IMG/VR virus record: IMGVR_UViG_3300009514_000515
Coordinates: 22,576-86,575 of that record
Length of the DNA stretch: 64,000 nt
Reading direction: 5' to 3' (one strand)
From: a virus
Under the pieces are notes generated by a model, which did not search any database, was not told the origin of the DNA, and worked only from the letters and a program-made list of their open reading frames with translations. A program made the position numbers and the translations under genes. The stretch's first letter is position 1. Each line of letters starts with the position of its first letter. This document shows, piece after piece, positions 35,680 to 45,236 of this stretch.

Positions 35680-38007
35680 GCCGTCGTAAAAAGCCTGGTG
35701 TGACGTACGAGCACTCGAATTCTGCCTCCGAGATCATTCGGTATCGCATCTCGCTCCTTCCTGCCACCTCTGCTCCTTCTCTGCCATGTTGAAAGAGCTG
35801 TCACGTCACAGGACCACGACGACTCAGTCGACCGGCCTTCACACTGCCAGAGCCGCTGTCGATCCGTTTCGTAGTTGCTCGAGACCGTGGAACACCGCCC
35901 GCTTCACGTTCAGTGAGAGTATCTTGAAGTGCGCCGAGAGATTCACCCTCTCCCTCCCTCGAACTCTCAGATTTCCACCGCCGTGCCGCCCCTTGAACTC
36001 ATGATTTGTGGCCTCGATCGAACTCCGCGCTCGGTACTCGTCTTTGAACGCCCCCGTCTGTTGCTCCACCTGTCGCACTGCAGTAGCGAGTTGATGCGGT
36101 CCGCGTCGGAGCGTCCGCCGTCCATCGCTGAGCTTTCGCGTCGGGCAGAGCCCTGCAAGTCCGCACTCAGCGCATGCCTCGGCCCCGAATGTGGCGGTCA
36201 GGCCCCGGCGATGTTGGGTCTGCTCCACTGGGCGGTGTCCTGTTGGGCAACTCTCTACCAGCTCGAATGTCGAGCTGAAGGCGAACTCTGCAAGTTCGAG
36301 GTCCTCATCAGTCCCATCACTATATTCTCTGCTTTCCGGTCGCATCGTGGTTTCGTCGAACGGGTCGCGGCGACTCTCACCCTTGTGCGGATCACGAACT
36401 GGCGCGACCAATCGCACTCCCCTCTTCGCGCTGTTCACGATATTGGCACCGCTTCCATACCCAGTGTCTGCGAGGATTTCAGTCGGCGACATCTGGTCCC
36501 GTTCCAGCTGGTTGAGCATCGGAATCAGCGCTTTCTGGTCCGACTCGTGCGCGCCGTTGAGCGCTACTCCCGTCACCAATTGATAGGGGTTGCCACCAGC
36601 ACAGGTCTCGCTGAGCTGAAGCTCATAGCCTTTGCCCTTGTGGCCATATGTCGCATCCAAATCGTGGGGGCTCTGCAGCGAAGTGCTTTGCACCGTCTCT
36701 GGGTCCCGAAGTTGGACTCGACGAGTTCGTCCACTCCGACGGCCGAGCTTGCGTCGATTCTTTGCCTTGCGCTTGGGCTTGCGGGACAGCGGGCTTGCCT
36801 CACTCCCGCCCAATCCGGCTGCGTCGGCCTCATCGGCCTCGTCGGCCTCGTCGGCTTCGTCGGCTTCGTCGGCCTCGTCGGCTTCGTCGGCTTCGTCGGC
36901 CTCGTCGGCTTCGTCGGCTTCGTCGGCCTCGTCGGCTTCGTCGGCCTCGTCGGCTTCGTCGGCCTCGTCGGCCTCGTCGGCCTTGTCGGCTTCGTCGGCC
37001 TTGTCGGCTTCGTCGGCCTCTTCGGCCTCGTCGGCCTCGTCGGTGAACTCACTCACCTTGGCCTCCGGCTCGGACCGGGAGCGGACTTTTACGGGGTCAA
37101 CCGTGCCCGCAGAGCCGGCGCAACCACCTTCATCGTACGGCTCATCGATGAGTTCGCACTGCTCCTCGAAGAGCCGAACCAGGAGCGAATAGGCTCCAAG
37201 CGTCGACACGAGCTCGTCGCCTCGGAACATCTCGATCAGCTCATAGAGGTCCTGCGCAACGATCCCGAGACGCCGCTTGGCTTGGCTGCGTTTGGCGTCA
37301 CAGAAGTAGCCCTCGCGGTCGAGATACCGCTTGAGAGTGATCGGCTCCAGGACCGAGAGTCGCCCAGGCGTCTCCTTGCGGACTTCGCGCAGGAATTTCG
37401 AGATGGTCTCGACGAAGAGCGTCAGTCGCGAGAGCACCGCGATGTTGGACATGATGTGAGTCGAGTCGAGCCGCTGGAGTGCCCAGGAGACGCCATCGGC
37501 CTCAGCGAGGGCGCGTGTCAGCTGGGCAAACATAGTCTCCACACGGTCGTTTTTGGCGGCACGGACGCGGAAGTTGTGCAGGCTCTTCTGGCAGCTGTGG
37601 GCGGACTCAGGCTCGACAGCCAGCGCGTAGTGCCACTGGAGATTGTACTCCAGCTGCTCCAGGACTTGCTCGTCGGTCAGGTCATTGAGCTCCTTGAGCA
37701 AGTGCAAACTCACCAGAAGACGGATAGACATATTGGGGCGGCCCGTCCCGTCACTGAACGCACTCCGGAAGACCAGCTCGTCGATGAGCGGAAGCACAGT
37801 GTGGCGGAAGACATGGGCCCAGGATTCCTTCAGGCGCTTGGTCTTCTTCGGCGAGAGAAGATACTGCGCTTCGAGAAGAGAGAGTTGGGGGTCGGTCTCA
37901 CGAAACATCGTTCACTCCAGCATCGGTCGGTCTCCTTCGAGGATCTCACAGTGAGCTCGTCGGGTCGATCCCTGATCAACCGGCTGGCGACTTTTTACGA
38001 GGGTCTC
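35680..38007 (-). mobile_element. IS1182-family insertion sequence
   Basis: 2,328 bp. The ends carry imperfect inverted repeats: CCGTCGTAAAAAGCC at 35681 and, on the other strand, CCCTCGTAAAAAGTC at 38003 (13 of 15 match). The 9-bp AACCTTGAG flanks both sides (35671-35679 and 38008-38016) as a target duplication. Removing the element and one repeat rebuilds a longer end for the ribonucleotide reductase gene. One transposase gene is inside. Confidence 0.85.
35839..37908 (-). CDS. IS1182-family transposase with a long Ala-Asp-Glu repeat insert
   Basis: 689 residues. N-terminal domain with [20 protein letters not shown] and [15 protein letters not shown]-like text, catalytic DDE-type core with [12 protein letters not shown] and [14 protein letters not shown], and C-terminal [20 protein letters not shown]. 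Between the domains is a run of about 30 ADE/ADK tripeptides, encoded by 9-bp and 6-bp direct repeats from about 36820 to 37050. Such loops vary in this family but this one is unusually long. The frame is intact, so transposition could still occur. Confidence 0.9.
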   Translation of the reverse strand: MFRETDPQLSLLEAQYLLSPKKTKRLKESWAHVFRHTVLPLIDELVFRSAFSDGTGRPNMSIRLLVSLHLLKELNDLTDEQVLEQLEYNLQWHYALAVEPESAHSCQKSLHNFRVRAAKNDRVETMFAQLTRALAEADGVSWALQRLDSTHIMSNIAVLSRLTLFVETISKFLREVRKETPGRLSVLEPITLKRYLDREGYFCDAKRSQAKRRLGIVAQDLYELIEMFRGDELVSTLGAYSLLVRLFEEQCELIDEPYDEGGCAGSAGTVDPVKVRSRSEPEAKVSEFTDEADEAEEADEADKADEADKADEADEADEADEADEADEADEADEADEADEADEADEADEADEADEADEADEADAAGLGGSEASPLSRKPKRKAKNRRKLGRRSGRTRRVQLRDPETVQSTSLQSPHDLDATYGHKGKGYELQLSETCAGGNPYQLVTGVALNGAHESDQKALIPMLNQLERDQMSPTEILADTGYGSGANIVNSAKRGVRLVAPVRDPHKGESRRDPFDETTMRPESREYSDGTDEDLELAEFAFSSTFELVESCPTGHRPVEQTQHRRGLTATFGAEACAECGLAGLCPTRKLSDGRRTLRRGPHQLATAVRQVEQQTGAFKDEYRARSSIEATNHEFKGRHGGGNLRVRGRERVNLSAHFKILSLNVKRAVFHGLEQLRNGSTAALAV

Positions 38008-40192
38008 AACCTTGAGATGCCATCTCCCCCCCATAATCGCCAAACCGATCTGGTTCCGTAGGACAAATCCCGCTTTCGCAAGCAAGGTGATCAGGGTCAT
38101 ATGCCTCACGGTCGAACCGACGAATCGCAACCATGTAGGAGTCATAGACCTCTTTCGAAATCCTCTCCTCAGGCAAATACACGTAGGCCGAGGCATCTTC
38201 CTGAGGCATCACCGAACAAGCTCGTACCGTAGGCTGGTTGCGCAGAATTGACCCCATGTAGTCCTCGTAGGACACCTCCCTAGGGTCGTACTTCAGCGTA
38301 TAGGAGACGTTGTTCCCCTTGGGGCCAATCCAGTATTTCTCCAGAAGTCTGAGCCACTCGAAGTGCTGGTCAGGAGAGGGTTCGCCCGCGCAGACCACTT
38401 CGCTACCCATGAGATCAGCTATGGGCATGGAGGTGGGGAATCCCACGACGACCCGGCCCGAGTACTGACTGCTGATGTCTTTGACCGGATAACCCCGGAG
38501 TCGATGGTCTTGGACCTCTGGCGAGTCCGCGGAAAACTGAACCCACCGCATGTAGTGGGCGTAGGCCGGGAGGTGGGCACCTTCAGTGCAACTACACACC
38601 TTACTCACAGTCCCGCTCGGTTTGATGGTGGTCACTGTGTGTGGGACCGAGAGCCCTCGGGCCTTGCTGTATTGGCTGGCTTCGTCCTCAGCAAGAGTGC
38701 GCAACTCAGCGAGGAAGCCCCAGAAGGGCTGGGATTTGCTCTCATCAATGAGATCCCAGAAGGTGTAGCCGAAGTGTTTCCAGGCGAACTCATGGATGCC
38801 TGTGAGACCCACGCCGATACGGTTGGTGCGCTTCACCTCCGCGTCGTAGAAGAAGGTCATCGTGTTGGTGCGGATCAGGAACTGGGCCATCAGTCTGGCA
38901 GCGTCCCGAGCTTCGTCAAGATGCTGGACAAGGGCCAGGCAGATGTCACCGATTACACAGTAACCCCCCCACACGGCCAGGACGATCTCACCGCATGGAT
39001 TAACGAGGAATGGAAACATCTTGCGCTTGGCGTACTCCAGCACAGAGCCCATCATCTCATGGGTTCGTAGATGGAGGTTGAGAGGCTTGAGGGAATTTTC
39101 CTTCACCATCGTCTCTGGGGTGATGTTATCTACTCCCTCGTTGTTCCAAGCCATGCGAGAGACCACCAGAGCACCAGGCTCCCCCGTCTCATCGAAATAC
39201 CCGGCGGAACACATGGCCTCGAACACGCGTCGGGCATGACTCGGCGCAGGAGACCTTGCCCTCTCCCAGAACTCCTCGTCTGTGGAGACAGAGTTGTTGG
39301 CCGTGTAGAGCCACCCACCCCTCTTGAGATCGATGAAATCGATGATGTCGCGGTCGCGCCAGGTCTTGACAGCGATCCTTGCAGATCGACGGATGCCCCC
39401 GAGGGCCACACAGTCACTGAGGTAGTGGTCGATGAACATCGCCTGTTTCCAGGGGCGCATGCCGGCCCCTTTGATAGAGGCGACCTTCATGAGTGCCTCA
39501 ATGAGAGGCACCGGACCTGACGCGGGCCGTCCCTGCTGACCGAGTATCGGGGAGTCCCTCCTCCGTACAGGAGTGAAGTCGAAGATGAATAGCTTGTTCG
39601 CATGTTTGGCCTGCCAGGCAGCTGTCTCCAGGATCTCCACGACCTTGGCCCAGCCCTCAGCAGAATCTCCTACAGCAAACCAGCGAACATCCTCTGACTC
39701 GGAGTCATATTTGTGCTGCGCCGCCTGGAGGGTCTCGATCCAGGGCTCGTAGTCGGGGTGCCCACCGGTGTTCGTCTTAGGGTCAGGACCTTCCAAGACG
39801 AACCGCACATTAGGCATGTTGTCCCAGTTCACTCGACATAGGTCGCCGTCGTAGCATCGACCGACACCACTCCCCTTCAGGAGGAGCCAGAACTTGGTGA
39901 AGCTGAACATGGCCGTGGTACAATTGCAGTAGATCTCTCCGATCTTCTTCGACTGATTCCGGTCCCCGTGCTGAAGATGTCTGCCACTAAAGGGCATGAC
40001 ACCAGCCCGAGCCAGCCCCAGTGTACGACTGTAGTCCACCGTCGATGCTGTTTCGTCCAGGGAGAAATTACCCTCGACCACCTCGGCAACCCGCTCCCCC
40101 CAGCTCTGAAAAGAACCGTCCGCTTTTCGGCGGCTGTACTTATTCTCGAAAATGGACCGGGGCATACCTTCGGCGACCGAAAATGTCCGCAT
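38006..40192 (-). CDS. Class II (B12-dependent) ribonucleotide reductase, 3' end altered by the IS
   Basis: 728 residues. Makes deoxyribonucleotides. Fits the monomeric adenosylcobalamin-dependent triphosphate reductase type: Cys-rich [10 protein letters not shown], loop [20 protein letters not shown], active-site [19 protein letters not shown] and C-terminal redox region [19 protein letters not shown]. The stop TGA is created at the IS1182 junction: the reading frame before insertion would have added SSLLG. Start ATG 40192 follows AGAGGA. Loss of four or five tail residues is probably harmless but untested. Confidence 0.88.
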   Translation of the reverse strand: MRTFSVAEGMPRSIFENKYSRRKADGSFQSWGERVAEVVEGNFSLDETASTVDYSRTLGLARAGVMPFSGRHLQHGDRNQSKKIGEIYCNCTTAMFSFTKFWLLLKGSGVGRCYDGDLCRVNWDNMPNVRFVLEGPDPKTNTGGHPDYEPWIETLQAAQHKYDSESEDVRWFAVGDSAEGWAKVVEILETAAWQAKHANKLFIFDFTPVRRRDSPILGQQGRPASGPVPLIEALMKVASIKGAGMRPWKQAMFIDHYLSDCVALGGIRRSARIAVKTWRDRDIIDFIDLKRGGWLYTANNSVSTDEEFWERARSPAPSHARRVFEAMCSAGYFDETGEPGALVVSRMAWNNEGVDNITPETMVKENSLKPLNLHLRTHEMMGSVLEYAKRKMFPFLVNPCGEIVLAVWGGYCVIGDICLALVQHLDEARDAARLMAQFLIRTNTMTFFYDAEVKRTNRIGVGLTGIHEFAWKHFGYTFWDLIDESKSQPFWGFLAELRTLAEDEASQYSKARGLSVPHTVTTIKPSGTVSKVCSCTEGAHLPAYAHYMRWVQFSADSPEVQDHRLRGYPVKDISSQYSGRVVVGFPTSMPIADLMGSEVVCAGEPSPDQHFEWLRLLEKYWIGPKGNNVSYTLKYDPREVSYEDYMGSILRNQPTVRACSVMPQEDASAYVYLPEERISKEVYDSYMVAIRRFDREAYDPDHLACESGICPTEPDRFGDYGGEMASQG

Positions 40193-40264
40193 GGATTCCT
40201 CTGAAACAGAGCCGGATTGAAGCAAAAATAAACCCCCACTACCGGCACTCGCAGGGGAATCCAC

Positions 40265-40287
40265 CCTTAGTTTTTGAACCACTAAGG
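40265..40287. other. Perfect 7-bp hairpin between delta-subunit and reductase genes
   Basis: CCTTAGT and ACTAAGG flank a 9-nt loop, about 35 nt after the delta-subunit stop in the other direction of transcription is not the case: on the minus strand it lies downstream of neither a stop nor a U-run but in the reductase leader (40193-40321). It may be a leader structure; no terminator tail is seen. Confidence 0.35.
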
Positions 40288-40321
40288 ACGAGGTATCGAA
40301 CGCCTATCATCCCCGCTACCA

Positions 40322-41305
40322 CTAGCGCGTACCGATCTCACGACAGGCCCTCAGGAGACCTGCACAGAATCTGAGCCAGGGAGACACGCTGCCCTTGAGG
40401 ACACCCCTCTCGGCCCGTCTCAGGGTTCCCATAAGCTCGAAAAGACGACGACGGCTCCACCGCTTCGCGACGGGCAGCAACTTGTTCTTGTGATACCAGG
40501 AGTTGAGGTTGAGATCGGAGGCTGCTTCCCCTGGTGACACCCCCTTCTCGTGTAGATCAGCAACGGCCAACCACTTGGTCAGCGAGGGATACATGAACCC
40601 GACGACTTTCATCGTCGGGTCTCCTGGGTGAGTACGCCCGACCCAGGAGAGCTGACGAGACACCCGGCGCACGTTCGCCGTACCGACGGCGTCAATAAGG
40701 GGCTGCACCCCTGAGGCCTCGACCTGGGAGACAACACCCCAGACGTGCTTCGTCGTGGCTTCCTCCTCTCCTCGGGCTTCCAGGAGGGTGCAGAGCTTGA
40801 ATACCTCCCAGTGCAGAATCCCGAGGTTGGGACCGACGACGCTCACCAGTATCTCGGCCGCCTCCACAGGAAGACTCTTGCCCCTCTCCTTGGTCTCCTC
40901 GACACACATGCGGACGGCATCGTCAGGCTGCTTGAAGAACGGTGGCAAAGCGAACCGCTGATGGAGACTCTTCGGAAGGACTGTCACCAACTTCGCGAAA
41001 GTCCCTGACTTCTTCGGGGCACCCTCATTGACCACAGCCAGGGTGACCCCCGGCTGTGGGTCGTGATAGTGGTCGAGGATAGTGTCCACGTCGGCCTTGT
41101 CCGGTTGACTGACCAGGACCAGCTCCTTGCTCTCGAACAGCACCGACCCGGAGATGGCGTTCACGAGGTCGAGGTGGTCGCCCCCCTCGACCCAGGTCAC
41201 CTGGTAGCCCTCTGACAGAAGGCCTCTCTCCAGAGAGAGGACGGCCTGGCGCCGGCGATACTCGTCCGTCCCCGAGAACAGAACCACAGGAAACTCACGA
41301 GCCAC
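40322..41305 (-). CDS. holA: DNA polymerase III delta-like clamp-loader subunit
   Basis: 327 residues. N-terminal VVLFSGTDEYRRRQAVLSLE, then VSQPDKADVDTILDHYHD and AVVNEGAPKKSGTFAK reproduce the delta subunit pattern (nucleotide-fold without Walker A), followed by a helical collar domain. GTG start at 41305 chosen for the GAGG site 6 nt upstream; it overlaps the delta' end by 11 bp. Delta contacts and opens the beta clamp. Confidence 0.8.
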   Translation of the reverse strand: MAREFPVVLFSGTDEYRRRQAVLSLERGLLSEGYQVTWVEGGDHLDLVNAISGSVLFESKELVLVSQPDKADVDTILDHYHDPQPGVTLAVVNEGAPKKSGTFAKLVTVLPKSLHQRFALPPFFKQPDDAVRMCVEETKERGKSLPVEAAEILVSVVGPNLGILHWEVFKLCTLLEARGEEEATTKHVWGVVSQVEASGVQPLIDAVGTANVRRVSRQLSWVGRTHPGDPTMKVVGFMYPSLTKWLAVADLHEKGVSPGEAASDLNLNSWYHKNKLLPVAKRWSRRRLFELMGTLRRAERGVLKGSVSPWLRFCAGLLRACREIGTR

Positions 41306-41927
41306 GGAACACCTCACAGGCGCTGAGGAGGGCGTGAGAGACGCCTATCTTGGAGGGGTTCGTGAAGGCCATCTCCGGCCGAAGACGTTCCCAAACCGCC
41401 AGGGCAGAGAGGTCTCCCTTCTGAAACCTCTCGGACACCTCACGAGCCACTCCGTCCCCGAGAGCCCTGAGGTCTTTCGAGTCCCTTACCAGGCGGGAGA
41501 TGAGGTTGAGATCGTTGGTGGTGACTGCGTCCACGAGCTGTACCGCCCTGACCTCCACCTCCTTATCGAGAACAGTCCTGTCCCCTCCTTTCCAGACACA
41601 GAGACAACGGTTCACGATGGTCTCACGAACCTCCGAGAGGTCGTTAGCCCAGAGGATGGGGAAGGTGCCCTCGGGGTCTATCTCCTCGATGGACTTCAGG
41701 AGGACGTCACAGGACTTGTCATTGGCCAGGTCCATAGGACCTAGCACCAGGACGCCGCGCCTCTCCCCGATAGTTCTCGTCGAGAGGATGCGAACGGCCT
41801 CTCGGGCTTGGGCAACGCGCAACCCATCCTCTCCCATCGGAGGTGCCATGGGGCGACCCTCCCGGGCTTTCTCCAGCGCACCACCCTGGGCGGCTGGACC
41901 ATGAAAGAGGTAACACGAACTCTCCAT
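41295..41927 (-). CDS. holB: DNA polymerase III delta'-like clamp-loader subunit
   Basis: 210 residues. AAA+-like but without a P-loop, as in delta': GVLVLGPMDLANDKSCDVLL and EEIDPEGTFPILWANDL, then ETIVNRC corresponding to the sensor/arginine region. The ATG at 41927 follows AGGGA and lies about 30 nt after the promoter motif; an alternative ATG at 41951 would leave almost no leader. Pairs with delta and gamma/tau to make a complete loader. Confidence 0.75.
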   Translation of the reverse strand: MESSCYLFHGPAAQGGALEKAREGRPMAPPMGEDGLRVAQAREAVRILSTRTIGERRGVLVLGPMDLANDKSCDVLLKSIEEIDPEGTFPILWANDLSEVRETIVNRCLCVWKGGDRTVLDKEVEVRAVQLVDAVTTNDLNLISRLVRDSKDLRALGDGVAREVSERFQKGDLSALAVWERLRPEMAFTNPSKIGVSHALLSACEVFRGS

Positions 41928-41958
41928 CTTCCCTGATCGGTTGGCGGGCATCCTTGCT

Positions 41959-41989
41959 CTAGTACGACACCGAGGGCGTCAGAGGACCT
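41959..41989 (-). promoter_or_regulatory. Recurrent phage promoter motif, copy 3
   Basis: Minus strand AGGTCC, 14 nt, TGTCG, TACTAG, with the same spacing as the other copies. It overlaps the stop of the small zinc-ribbon gene and precedes the clamp-loader delta' and delta genes. Confidence 0.65.
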
Positions 41990-42194
41990 AGTGTCTCACG
42001 GTGAAGGTCCGGTTGCAGGTCAGGCACCTGTAGCGGGCTCGTCGTCCGGAGTATCCGAACTCGCCAATCACGTCAACGTCATTCTCGACAACAACATACC
42101 GCCCCTCACAGTCCTTGGCGGCCTTGCAAGGGAACAGGAGCTTCTTCGAGGAGTCGACGGGGCGTTGCCGAACCTTGTCGCTTTCGATGGTCAT
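41988..42194 (-). CDS. Small zinc-ribbon-like protein
   Basis: 68 residues. Cys pattern CKAAKDC near the middle and RYRCLTCNRTFTVRH at the end, i.e. C-x5-C and C-x2-C, a likely zinc ribbon. Such small proteins often regulate transcription or translation. It overlaps the upstream gene by ATGA. Function not known. Confidence 0.65.
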   Translation of the reverse strand: MTIESDKVRQRPVDSSKKLLFPCKAAKDCEGRYVVVENDVDVIGEFGYSGRRARYRCLTCNRTFTVRH

Positions 42195-42754
42195 GGAACG
42201 TAACTCTCTGGGAGGAACCCGGCGTCGACGAACGAACGGCGCAGAGCGGACTCGATGCCTCGAATATACTCGGGGAACCTGCCCGGATTCAACATCGCCT
42301 GGTTGATGGGGAGACTGGCGTCGAACGCATCATCCTCCAACACCGGCACCACGCCGAACTTCCAAATCCTCCAACCCGACTGCACAGGGAAGATGTTCCG
42401 ATCTCCAGAACGAATGAGAGGGCGGTTCGTCTGATCAATCCGAACCACAGGAGATTGAGAACCTCGTCGCGTCTTCGGGAAGGTCGGAGTCGCCGACCCC
42501 ACCAGGATGTAGGCACACCCCAGAGCCAAGACCGAGAGCCCCAAAGCATCTCCCGTGAACGTCGGCAGGTCCTCCGGCTGTATGACCTGGTTGCCGTTGA
42601 CCCCCTCGACACCTCCCAGAAGAGCCTCGGGACCCATGGGCACCAGACCGATGCGTTCCTCTCCCGTTGGAGGAGGGGGGTTCTTCTTGAACCCCTGTTG
42701 ACTCGGGACCCGCCTGTTTGGATGACAGCTCTGCTGCTTGATGTTGAACGGCAC
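42191..42754 (-). CDS. Hypothetical protein downstream of the iteron region
   Basis: 187 residues, Pro- and Gly-rich N-terminus, globular C-terminus (GWRIWKFGVVPVLEDDAF). GTG start 42754 with a GGGGGGAG site upstream. It is the first minus-strand gene after the 42.8-43.6 kb gene-poor region. No motif recognised; an origin-linked role cannot be judged. Confidence 0.6.
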   Translation of the reverse strand: MPFNIKQQSCHPNRRVPSQQGFKKNPPPPTGEERIGLVPMGPEALLGGVEGVNGNQVIQPEDLPTFTGDALGLSVLALGCAYILVGSATPTFPKTRRGSQSPVVRIDQTNRPLIRSGDRNIFPVQSGWRIWKFGVVPVLEDDAFDASLPINQAMLNPGRFPEYIRGIESALRRSFVDAGFLPESYVP

Positions 42755-43572
42755 TTGTTTCTCCCCCCAATTTTCGGGGCAATTGTTTCAACTTTGTTCT
42801 AGTTTGCCCTAGTCCGCACCACCCCTAGAGTTCCCCGAGAGGGAAAGTTACGAAACTTTGTTTGCGAAAGTTTGAGAAAGTTTGAGAAAGTTTGAGAAAG
42901 TTTGAGAAAGTTTCACCACACCGAAGCTGAGAGGGCGCAGGTGCCCCTACCCCATGGCGTCGATAGCCTTTCTAGGCTTGCCAGGGGCTGCTCCCGATTA
43001 GGTTCCCGTAGAGGTCTAGGTTCTACCTGTTACTCGTAGGGTTGATACCATAAGGGAGAGTATCTGCCGTCTTATCGAGGACTGAGGTTGCGATTCCACC
43101 AGTTTGAGCGGTTTCAGTCGTGTTCGATGAAGGTGAAGCGTTGAGGTCGGTGTTGGTGGGTTGGGTAGCGACATCGGTAGTTTCACTACCTCTGTCCAAC
43201 CTATTAGAGGTTAGTAGAGATAGAGAACTCCGATGACGGCGGTTCTGGTCTTCCTGTGCTCTGCTCCTCGGCACTGACCAGGTACGCCCAAACCCTTCTC
43301 GCTCCTGTCGGGGCAACCTCTGGGGTTGAGCCTGTCGGGAGGAGGGTAGGGTCTCGTCTGAGTGCTTTCGGGAACCTCGATGGTCTCTGGTGGCTACTTC
43401 GGAAGTGTCTCTTTTCGCCTCGACCAACTACTCGCTCCCCAACCCCAGCATGCAGCCCGTAACATAGGCACTCGTCGTGCCCCCTCAGAGGTCCTGTTAG
43501 GCTCTCTGAAGGACGCCCTCAATAGAGGGAGGGGTTGAAGCCTCGGAGGGTAGTCCGAGGTCTCTCAGGCTG
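42755..43572. other. Longest gene-poor region, candidate replication origin or control region
   Basis: 818 bp without a convincing gene between the hypothetical gene at 42191 and a virion-type gene at 43573. It contains AT-rich tracts, the 10-bp iterons described separately, and several short inverted repeats. An open frame at 43023-43427 (minus) lacks a ribosome site and reads as low-complexity Ser/Thr text, so I do not call it. Confidence 0.6.
42861..42913. repeat. 10-bp iterons, helically phased
   Basis: Four perfect copies of TTTGAGAAAG (42871-42910), preceded by one variant TTTGCGAAAG and followed by TTT. The exact 10-bp period places each copy on the same face of the helix, as in replication-initiator or regulator binding arrays. 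An inverted relative (GAAACTTTG) lies just before them at about 42853. Confidence 0.9.
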
Positions 43573-44979
43573 TCAAGGGAGGTTCTCAGGCGTCGACGTC
43601 AGGATGGGCGTCGACCATCTTCCGGAGCTTGGCGTAGTAGCGGTCGAGGTGCTTGATGACCTGGGCCGAGGTGCTTGATGACCTGGGCGGGAGCGCATCC
43701 AGTCTCGTCGGAGGCTGGCTTTCCAGTCGGAACCGACGGCGTCGGCATAGTCACGGATGGCTTGGAGTTGCTTTGCGTTGGGTTGCCTTCCTGCTCGGCG
43801 TCGACGCTGGAACGCGGCCCGGATACGCTGACGGCTGTAGGCCTCCTGCTTGTGCAGGAACGACTTCCAGGCCTGCTGGACGTCTCCCGGGGCCGAATCC
43901 ATGATGGTGTCGATGCCCTGGCTGGCGAGCCACTTGCGGACGGTCTGCATGCGAGAGTCGACGAATCGACGGTCGATGACCTCCTCTCCGGCCTCCAGGC
44001 GGTCGGCGATAGCCTGGCCTCGGGAACCGCTATTGCGCAGGATGCGCAGGACAATCGGAAGACGCTCGTTGACGATGCCCCTGGACCGGGCGGCAACCTG
44101 GTCGACAAACCCGCCCGAGGGACTTGGGTCCGTGGCTCGGGCGACCTCCAGGAACGCCTGCATGATGAGGCCGTTGATGAGGTTGCGCTCCTTCACCAGG
44201 CTGACGATGTAGCCGAGCATCGTCTCCGCGTCGTCTTTGACGTGCTTGCCGGGGAAGAGGATCATGTCGGCTGTGATCTCTTCCTTGGTGGCCGAAGGCA
44301 TCGCGGTGGACCACACGCTCTCGTCACTGTCGTCCATGACGAGGCCAGATACCTCCTCGGAGGCACGGGCTCGCTCCATCTCGCGGATGTACTTGCCGGC
44401 GGCCTGGATAGCCCAGCGACGCAGACGACCAATGAGGTTCTTGTTCTGGGGCGTCGAAGAGCCCTCCAGAATGGGGGCGACGGCCTTCTGGTCGTTGTTG
44501 CCTGCGTAGTGGAACAGGCTCGCCCATCCCATCTTCCTCTTGGCGCCCATGACCATCTGCTGGGCCACGTCGTCGTAGTCGGCGTAAGGGTGCTGGGCGA
44601 GCATGCCGCCTACCGGCTCCATCACGTAGGAGAAGAATCCGGTGTTGCGAGAACTCAGCCACCCCTTGTTGTCCGTCAGGGCGCCCATGTCGGCGAAGGG
44701 GTACTCGGCCTCGACGGCCTTGCCGGCTTGCTTCAGGCCCTGGCCAGGATGGCCTCGTCGAGACCACTCGTATGGGCGTCCGAGAACCCCCTCGATGTAC
44801 TGAAGGCGAGCCAGCATGTCGAGCTGGCTCTCCAGGACCGCCTTGACGTGACGAAAGGCCACGCGCCGAGCGACCTGTTTCTGGGGGCTTGCTTCCTTCT
44901 GGCGGAGGGATGCCTTGAGGCGGCGATACGTGCTGAACAACACCTGCATATGGGGATTCAGCGGAATCTGGCGGTCCAT
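43573..44979 (-). CDS. Helical virion-type protein, C-terminus frameshifted by a duplication
   Basis: 468 residues as read. Predominantly helical with a central section TDNKGWLSSRNTGFFSYVME and the charged middle GKYIREMERARASEEVSGLV. No catalytic motif. ATG 44979 follows AGAGGAAA. The last ~35 codons are out of frame: the neighbouring frame carries AQVIKHLDRYYAKLRKMVDA and stops at about the same place. A 22-bp tandem duplication (43645-43688) and one more base change account for this. The intended C-terminus is probably the latter. Confidence 0.65.
   Translation of the reverse strand: MDRQIPLNPHMQVLFSTYRRLKASLRQKEASPQKQVARRVAFRHVKAVLESQLDMLARLQYIEGVLGRPYEWSRRGHPGQGLKQAGKAVEAEYPFADMGALTDNKGWLSSRNTGFFSYVMEPVGGMLAQHPYADYDDVAQQMVMGAKRKMGWASLFHYAGNNDQKAVAPILEGSSTPQNKNLIGRLRRWAIQAAGKYIREMERARASEEVSGLVMDDSDESVWSTAMPSATKEEITADMILFPGKHVKDDAETMLGYIVSLVKERNLINGLIMQAFLEVARATDPSPSGGFVDQVAARSRGIVNERLPIVLRILRNSGSRGQAIADRLEAGEEVIDRRFVDSRMQTVRKWLASQGIDTIMDSAPGDVQQAWKSFLHKQEAYSRQRIRAAFQRRRRAGRQPNAKQLQAIRDYADAVGSDWKASLRRDWMRSRPGHQAPRPRSSSTSTATTPSSGRWSTPILTSTPENLP
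43645..43688. repeat. 22-bp tandem duplication near a gene 3' end
   Basis: Positions 43645-43666 and 43667-43688 are identical. The 22-bp step shifts the reading frame of the surrounding gene. Confidence 0.95.
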
Positions 44980-45144
44980 GCTTTCCTCTCGGTCCAGGTA
45001 CTCCCGGTGAAACAACTACAGGGCAGGTGATATAGTCAAACGAACGCGTCGAAAACCCCGGTGGAAACCAGGCCGAACTTCCCCCGAAACTTTTTCTAGA
45101 GCCGCCTTGACAGGGGGTTCTAGATCGAAGTAGCGTCGTGGACA

Positions 45145-45183
45145 GGCTGCGGTCTTGACCGAAGACCGTCCGTTTCCGCAGCC
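45145..45183 (+). promoter_or_regulatory. Structured leader upstream of the plus-strand sigma-like gene
   Basis: Two overlapping perfect stems: CGGTCTT/AAGACCG around a 5-nt loop and an outer GGCTGCGG/CCGCAGCC. The two share bases, so alternative pairings are possible, as in attenuators. A TTGACA lies at 45107 with a weak -10 after it. It sits 54 nt before the ATG at 45237 in the only long non-coding stretch between divergent genes (44980-45236). Confidence 0.55.
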
Positions 45184-45236
45184 TACCGTATCCGCTGAGG
45201 CTCTTTGAGCCCAAGTGACAAACGAGGTTATACGTC

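Noticed and set aside
35929-38061. Long plus-strand frame opposite the transposase
   Set aside because: It is antisense to a clear IS1182 transposase and stays open because of the GC-rich Ala-Asp-Glu repeats; its protein is low complexity.
40225-40260. Rho-independent terminator in the reductase leader
   Set aside because: A CCCC/GGGG pairing before a T-rich stretch exists, but the stem is only 4 bp with mismatches and would terminate ahead of the reductase gene.
42861-42913. CRISPR-like repeats
   Set aside because: The 10-bp units are contiguous with no spacers and no cas genes nearby.
43023-43427. Possible minus-strand gene in the gene-poor region
   Set aside because: No ribosome site, TTG start and Ser/Thr/Arg-rich low-complexity product; more likely non-coding.
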